DNA of 64,000 nt from Protonemura montana. Lineage: Eukaryota; Arthropoda; Insecta; Plecoptera; Nemouridae. Made by a program: the position numbers and the translations under genes. The notes under the pieces were generated by a model. The model saw nothing but the letters and a program-made list of their open reading frames with translations, made no database searches and had not been told where the DNA came from. This document shows positions 57,945 through 64,000 of the stretch, one piece after another; position 1 is the first letter of the stretch; the number at the start of each line of letters is the position of its first letter. The stretch is taken from positions 7,579,660-7,643,659 of the forward strand of contig OX387609.1 in NCBI GenBank assembly GCA_947568835.1, written 5' to 3'.

Positions 57945-59130
57945 GGTGGAAAAATTAGACAGTTTGTGGTCCGATTTGAATTTATATTTTTTGAAAGTTT
58001 TTCTTCTTAAATAAGAACATCTTAAACTTCTTTCTTGTCTATGTTAGTATTGTAGATTTCATATCGGTTCAGTGTCCAAGATAATCTTTGTGGCCAATTG
58101 AACCGGCGCAATTAGTATTTCAAGTTGTATGCCCTGTCAAAATGTCTTACCTAACTAATGTATTATATTATCATAATGTCACCATATATTATCATAATAT
58201 TTGACCTACTTATTCACATTTGATATGCCATTCAATTATTAGCAAACAAAACTTTTACAAAGATTTACAGTTGTATTTGACTTCAAAACTAGTCAAGCAA
58301 TTTTTAGAACATATCAGATTATAATTATATGGAATAGAGGCGGATTTTTTGACCAGATTACCCAGCCACTAGAATAGAATTCAGGACCTTCCCAATTCTA
58401 GTTCGAGTCAACAAGTTCAAAATACAAGTTCATGGTCAAATATTACAAGTTATTGAAATGAATTTGATAACAGTGTGTCAAAAACAATATCACTGTTATT
58501 TTGACATAATATATGACTTGAAAAAAAAAATAGTCGCTTTTTAACTTAAAAAATTCCGAACAGAAATAAAATTTGTCGGCAAGGGCAATAAAACATGATA
58601 TGACAGCTTAGTTTTCTAAGAATGTACTTGCATTTCGTTCAGTGATATGTAATTACTATTTCAGGTTTAGTTTATACATAATAGAAGTAAAAAATCTTAT
58701 GGTCAACCATGAACTTGATATCATTTTCAAAGCTACACAATGGCCATTCCTTTAATTTTCTTCTTGCAATGTAATTTCAGACACAATGTAATTCGATTTA
58801 TATTTACTATTAGACTTTGTAATGTATTATTTAGAATTCAGTGTATGTATGGACCAAGTCATGCAATATTTCTGGTTCAAAAAGCACTGCCCGCGTGTAA
58901 TTTTGAATCCAGGAAATAATACCATGGTGTACTAAGAATTTGTTTGTTAAAGTATCTCATTTTTTATTATTATTATTTTAAAGATGCATGACTTCACGTT
59001 TTTTTTTTTCGTAACTGTTTTGAAATAAGAAGGCGTGAAGGCAATGAAAATCTGTGAAGGTGAAAGCAAGGTGCTCTTTTCTGTTTCGTTGTTATTAAAT
59101 AAGGAGATTAGATCAAAGAAAAAAATGTGG
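57945..59130. other. Stretch without recognised gene
   Basis: AT-rich; nothing recognised. Likewise 55433-56029, 60893-62199 and 62509-63564. Confidence 0.55.
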
Positions 59131-59690
59131 AGACGTCTGGCGTGTTGGAAACACTGGTTCCCGTGACACTGCGCTGAGTCAGGTATTAGATGGGTGACCA
59201 TCATACACATGACCAGTTCTGTTCGGGAGAGAGGTTGGAGGGATGCAAGTTAAGCAACACTGCGCTGAGTCAGGTATTAGATGGGTGACCATCATACACA
59301 TGACCAGTTCTGTTCGGGAGAGAGGTTGGAGGGATGCAAGTTAAGCAACACTGCGCTGAGTCAGGTATTGGATGGGTGACCATCATACACATGACCAGTT
59401 CTGTTCGGGAGAGAGGTTAGAGGGATGCAAGTTAAGCAACACTGCGCTGAGTCAGGTATTGGATGGGTGACCATCATACACATGACCAGTTCTGTTCGGG
59501 AGAGAGGTTAGACGGATTAAAGTAATTATTACAAAACTTATCAACCTCTCGACAGAATGGATTTGGGGAGGAATCCTGTTGCACCCTCATTTGGGAAGAA
59601 CGGTAAGTCAATTGACTTCTTGGTGCTCTTTGACAGAAGTAGGTAACGTGCCCTCCTCCTCTTTTCTAAACTAGGTTAAGTTAATCATCA
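59131..59690 (+). mobile_element. 5S-SINE with tandemly amplified 5S promoter segment (copy 14)
   Basis: One head (59131-59249, with a box A deletion) is followed by three 91-bp units at 59250, 59341 and 59432. Each runs from TTAAGCAACACTGCGCTGAG through GATGGGTGACCATCATACAC and TTCTGTTCGGGAGAGAGGTT to GGATGCAAG. A decayed body (TATCAACCTCTCGACAGAAT, GGAGGAATCCTGTTGCACC) follows and ends in a truncated tail. The units repeat the 5S internal control region. Confidence 0.87.
59250..59522 (+). repeat. 91-bp tandem repeat x3 within SINE copy 14
   Basis: Three near-identical 91-bp units with starts exactly 91 bp apart. They differ by only a few bases (such as GTATTAGA against GTATTGGA and GGTTGG against GGTTAG), so the duplication is recent relative to the age of the element body. 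The break point lies at AAGTTA, shared between the 5S head and the downstream 'gaaagttagtacagc' segment. Confidence 0.9.
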
Positions 59691-60374
59691 TCCTTATCAT
59701 CACCAACTAACACGAAAAGAAAAATAAGCAGATAAATTTGCGTCCGTCCTTCGTATTTTTTTGCAAATAATGTAATCTTACAAACATAAAATTTACTTAA
59801 AAGTGTAAATATCACTAAATAAAACTGCTGACACTTATTAGCGAGAATACCTTGACCAGAAAACCTCAACCAACTTCCAGAAAATTCTCATGCTATGCAA
59901 AACTTCCTTTAATAGGGCAGAAAAGGATTTTCCAATAAAAATTTACTGTCATTTAAGATAATTGGCCGTTATCAAACCATGCAAAAAAATGTCCATGACA
60001 ACGATTGATGTATTGCTTATTTATAGAAAATCACGAAGGTTTTTTAAACTTTTTGTAACATTAAAAAGTAAGTTTAAAAGTTTTGTGAGTATTTTTGCTA
60101 TAACGTGAACAATCTCTTGCGCTTTCGTTTGCGATCGAAGAATCACTCAGTATCCACGAATTAACAGTCAAACAAATTGTTTTATGACGTCGAGCAAGCC
60201 TTGTTAACATCATGTGGGTACCATTACAAAAGCAATCATTTTTTTTTCAAGAAAGACTATGAACAAAAAAATGACCAGTCGTAATAACAAGTTAAAATCA
60301 TACCTGCTGCAAATAAAATCGCTCGACGACCAGAAAAATCTTATAGATTTCGAGAAAGATTTCTTCGACGATGG

Positions 60375-60527
60375 AGCAAAAAATGCAATGTCGAAGGACA
60401 GTATTGGCCATCGATGAGCTGGCTAGACCACGAGAAAAGATACCAGACTGAATACTGCCATCCTAGCAATGCTTCCAACTCGTTAATGGTATTTCAGTTG
60501 TGATTTTAGTGGCGGGATTTGAAAAAT
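60375..60527 (-). mobile_element. Reversed, degenerate copy of the minisatellite-bearing element
   Basis: In reverse: CTAGACCACGAGAAAAGATA, CCAGACTGAATACTGCCATC and CTAGCAATGCT match the 54-bp unit. CGTTAATGGTATTTCAGTTG and GTGGCGGGATTTGAAAAATA then match the segment left of the array in the other copies. A MITE A copy abuts it. Confidence 0.5.
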
Positions 60528-60686
60528 AATGTCTACTTGATTTATCCTTAGCACTAGTTTTAACAAAAACTAGGACTGCTCTAACCCTTGAAGAAGTAAC
60601 TAGTACATGCTACGAAACGTCGGGAAATTTAGCTGTCCTTTACTTAGCATCCAAAACCCATTTCAAATAGTTTTTGTTAAAACTAT
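60528..60686 (-). mobile_element. MITE family A, copy 4
   Basis: AATGTCTACTTGATTTATCC, TTAGCACTAGTTTTAACAAA and ACTGCTCTAACCCTTGAAGA, then GCTACGAAACGTCGGGAAAT. It ends CCATTTCAAATAGTTTTTGT with TAAAACTA, the inverted complement of its left end. It abuts a reversed minisatellite-bearing element at 60375-60527. Confidence 0.7.
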
Positions 60687-60821
60687 GTTCTCTCGATAAA
60701 CGGAATATATATCTAGCAAATAAGAAAACATAAAGATGACTAAATAACTACTTAATTTGCTTCCAAAGTGGATTGAAACTCAACCTCCTATCTTGTTATA
60801 TAAATATATTTTCCCTTACAA

Positions 60822-60892
60822 ATGTTTAACGACGCACTGTATTAACAACGGGCCCTAACGTACTGGTCTCATGGCGTCGGTTCATGAAAACT
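60822..60892 (-). mobile_element. 5S-SINE tail fragment (copy 15)
   Basis: Reverse-strand tail only: TGTTTAACGACGCACTGTAT, AACAACGGGCCC and CTCATGGCGTCGGTTCATGA. Confidence 0.7.
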
Positions 60893-62199
60893 GTCGACTC
60901 AGGTGTCCTAAAATCGTGGCCAACAGATCATAGCAGTCTAGAAAATCAGGAAGCATCTTCTCTACAAACACGTTTTACCAATTGTTAATTCCCATGTATA
61001 CCTGCAATGTCGTCCACAACGTGTTGTCAATATTTCAAATCTAACACAACCGTTAATCTATTCCACATATCACCGGCTAGCGTCCATTATAAGGTGGTTT
61101 ATGGTAAGTAGTTGACCAAGTTTCTCTGCCGTAAGGAGCCTAGATTAGTCGCTAGTTACAGACGTCGCTTCGAGGTTTGGGTTAACGTTCTTTGATCTTT
61201 GGCTAGGTCCTGTCAAAGGTTAGGTTAGTAAAATCATGGAAAGAGAATAATTTATTTTTGGTTCCCGTATAGTTAAAGTAAAAATTTTTCTTCAAACTTC
61301 CTCTAATAGTGCGCAAAAACCTGCTTAAATGAGCTTACGATTTTTTTCTGAAATACAGGAAGACAGTTGTTAAATTAGATAGCTAAAAATTTGGGTGAAA
61401 AAACTAATCATTTATAAAATCGTTTTACACACACACAAGGGTATTAATTTTTTCTTAAAATCATCTAGTTTTGTAGAGCTTTTTTACTTTACATTAATGG
61501 TTTACGTTGCATTGTTGTTTTTATTTATTGTATTGTTATTTTGTGCATGATTTTAAATAAATAGAAATTAAATGACACAAAGTTTTGCGGGTTTTTTCAT
61601 TTTTTTCTGCTAAAAATACTGGTGTAAGAACACTTATAATAAAACTTTAAACTTTGAACTTTAACATCCCAGAAAATGAATCAATGTATGATGCAATATC
61701 GCATGTATATTATAAAGTCCTTTTGTTGGAACGAAATTTGTTGCTATCTAGACACCCTATCTAATCTATACACAGGAATATGTGTAAGTTTGTGCAATTG
61801 GCTGAAGTTATATCGTGCCAATAGTCTAGCCTTCAGTGCCCCAGAGAAATATGATTTACAGTAGTTTATGACGCGGATTCGATCTGAGACTATTTTAATC
61901 AGTCAATAAGATGTTTGTTTCCACCGTTGATTTTTGTGACGCAGTTTATTTGCCTTGAAGTTATGCTGACCGATGCATCATCTCAAAATAAGGAAATATA
62001 AATTACTTGGACATCTTTTGTTATAGCGAAATTACCATTTATCTACATGGTCATGTATATAAATGCATAATTTGTATTGCTTGGTGGCTTATGATGCATT
62101 TACGCTTGGGTCCGGTGGGCATGTTGATATTTTTAGACAATTATATCAAAGAGTTGCAAACTTCCAATACTTTTTGAGGATTAAAATGTATTAAATCAA

Positions 62200-62508
62200 T
62201 TTTTTCCTAGCCTAACCTAACTTCGCCTAGCCTAGAAGGGGAGTGGGTAAACCCGATGCTGAGCATCAAGGGGACAACCGGCTTAACGTCTCTTCCAAAG
62301 GATGGCACAATGCGAACAACAGAATTCCTCCACAAATTCATGCTGTCGAAAGGTTGATAAGCAAGGCAAATGAAGTTTCAGCACTGACTTTCATCCCTCC
62401 AACCTTTCTCCAGAATAGAACTGGTCATGTGTATTATGGTCACCCATCCAATACCTGACTCAGCGCAGTGTTGCTTAACTTCGATGATCCAACACGCCAA
62501 ACCGTCTT
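62200..62508 (-). mobile_element. 5S-SINE, reverse orientation, tail lost (copy 16)
   Basis: Reverse body and head with the region from GCCTAGCCTAACCTAACTTC onward. It contains GGTTGATAAGCAAGGCAAAT, GGTCACCCATCCAATACCTG, AGTGTTGCTTAACTTCGATG and CCAACACGCCAAACCGTC. The CCTAACCTAAC stretch is part of the SINE, not a telomere repeat. Confidence 0.85.
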
Positions 62509-63564
62509 TTAAAAGCTTTGAATGAAATAAATAAAAAAAAAACCTTGTCTACTTTCAACACAAAAGGTTGATATGAAACGTAATAAAATATATCAAAAGA
62601 AGTATATATTACTGTGGTCTATTAACCTAAAAGGTAATTGGTAAATTAGTAAATTTTAATGTCACACCACTTTAGTTTCCATAATATACTATGTAACGAC
62701 TCTACATATGTAAACATAATCTAATAAGAAATAGACCGTGATATATATGTGGGCATGTTTTGTCCGATATTTGGTTAGTACACACACGTAATCTTTGTAA
62801 TACACCTGTAATGCTGGATGTTTTAGTGACGACCTTCCACGGTCACAGTTTACTGACCCACATTGATGACCCAATCGGACTATCTTGGTCACCGATTATT
62901 TATATCCTTGGGTCACTAAACAATAAATACGGTTTCTTACTAACAGTTGTTTTTGTTTTTGATATTTTGAATTCGAATGTGGTTCATATATAGGTATATG
63001 TACTTCCAAACTAATTTTGTAACGTTGGTTTACGGAAGTTAAATGAGATGAGTTGTTGTACGTCCCAAAGTGCATTTTGTGATTTGATATTTTCTTCATG
63101 GATGAAATTGAAGGAAGTTTAGATTCATGAAAGTTTTCTTATCATAATTCTGTGTCAATGAGTTTTAGTTTTGCAGTTCTCTAGGCAAGATGCTAAGAAA
63201 TCACATAACTATTTTAACTGCAAGAATTTAACGGTTTCTGCACATTTCCCGAGATCTGTCTGGAGATGACTTAAGTTCTTATTACAAGGACATCATGATG
63301 TCTAGTCTGCAGAATTGGTAATGAGAATCTAACACGAAGCCTAAGGATATAATTGGTGGATTTACTGGGGTGTGTTCAGTCCCATATCCTGAACTCGTTA
63401 AATATGAAGTTAATAAAAGATATAGCACAACATTATTAATTTTGAAGAAATATCCGGCTGAACTCCTTGAAAGTTCCCTCTACCTTTAACGTGACGAAGC
63501 ATACAGTATTTACACCTAGGTATGGTATGTTTTAAAAAACCCAGGGGCACTGGAAAGTTTTCAA

Positions 63565-63850
63565 GTATAGAATTAGAAGGATCTTTGTTCGATTCACGTT
63601 TATCTTGACAGGTGTCAACATTTCAACCTGTATCGACTCGACCATCTAAGCTGCATAGTCAACTCAGGACCTATCCTCACCCCTTCCCAGCAGGTGTACA
63701 CCAGAAAGCGAATTTAAAAAACAAGGTCCATTCAATCAATTCTGATGGCTAACATATTATCTATCATTTTTCAGAGGTAGATTTTAACAAATGAGCGAAC
63801 AAAGACCAATTTTTAGATATCGCTGCACTGAGTTTTTGAAATACACTTTA
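63565..63850 (+). mobile_element. Dispersed element C, copy 5
   Basis: TTAGAAGGATCTTTGTTCGA, CTTGACAGGTGTCAACATTT, TCGACTCGACCATCTAAGCT and TTCTGATGGCTAACATATTA, ending GAGTTTTTGAAATACACTTT. With copies 2-4 it defines a ~280 bp unit. Confidence 0.68.
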
Positions 63851-64000
63851 CCCTTACAATTATACGCTTATATAACCATTTTTTCGATACAGAAACGAGT
63901 AAATTAAAAACTGCTAATTACAATTACAACTTATTTCAAACATAAAAAACACTGATACACCTGAACATGAAAAAATAAAATAAAAACTCCCTCTTAAATT

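Noticed and set aside
62205-62235. Telomere-type TAACC repeats
   Set aside because: The short CCTAACCTAAC run is part of the SINE body (GGCTAGGTTAGGTT) and appears in other copies.

Overview
This is eukaryotic, AT-rich, intron-scale DNA, most likely from an arthropod (probably an insect). It has one recognisable host gene, a 33 kb intron, dense short repeats and almost no long open frames. The species call is inference only. It rests on the FAM43-type protein sequence, the 5S rRNA-derived SINE family and the general composition.

The one well-supported gene is a FAM43A/B homologue on the minus strand. Its first coding exon (33743-33959) and second coding exon (1-639, running off the left edge) join in phase across a 33.1 kb intron with GT..AG ends. 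Together they encode the first 285 residues, including a complete PTB/PID-like domain and a conserved ERSKSAPKL segment. A five-codon upstream ORF ends 4 nt before the start codon. The 5' UTR and promoter lie somewhere to the right of 33959 and cannot be placed with certainty. A 61-codon minus-strand ORF at 35585-35770 has a CPxC segment that weakly resembles the first half of a LITAF domain. A 110-codon plus-strand ORF at 26897-27229 is unrecognised.

Everything else looks like repeats or unannotated non-coding DNA. The dominant family is a SINE of about 420 bp with a 5S rRNA-like head, present in at least 15 copies or fragments; the copy at 23848-24268 has perfect 14-bp target duplications. 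One copy sits 24 bp inside the intron next to the FAM43 donor. One copy (59131-59690) has its 5S promoter region tandemly amplified in 91-bp units. Other dispersed families, named A to F here, are: a MITE with an 'actagttttaacaaaaac' terminal inverted repeat (A); a 350-550 bp MITE with six copies (B); a ~280 bp element with five copies (C); a ~130 bp element (D); a short 'aactcctag' element (E); and a 500 bp MITE with ~43 bp inverted ends (F). A non-LTR (Jockey/CR1-like) LINE 3' end lies at 53369-53641.

There are several tandem arrays: a 114-bp minisatellite at three loci, a 54-bp minisatellite inside a dispersed element, and two arrays of ~70-bp units carrying tRNA B-box-like motifs. There are also strong hairpins, including a perfect 29-bp stem at 51914-51987. 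From 35 kb to the right edge no host exon was recognised. I saw no CRISPR array, rRNA gene, complete tRNA gene or virus-derived element.
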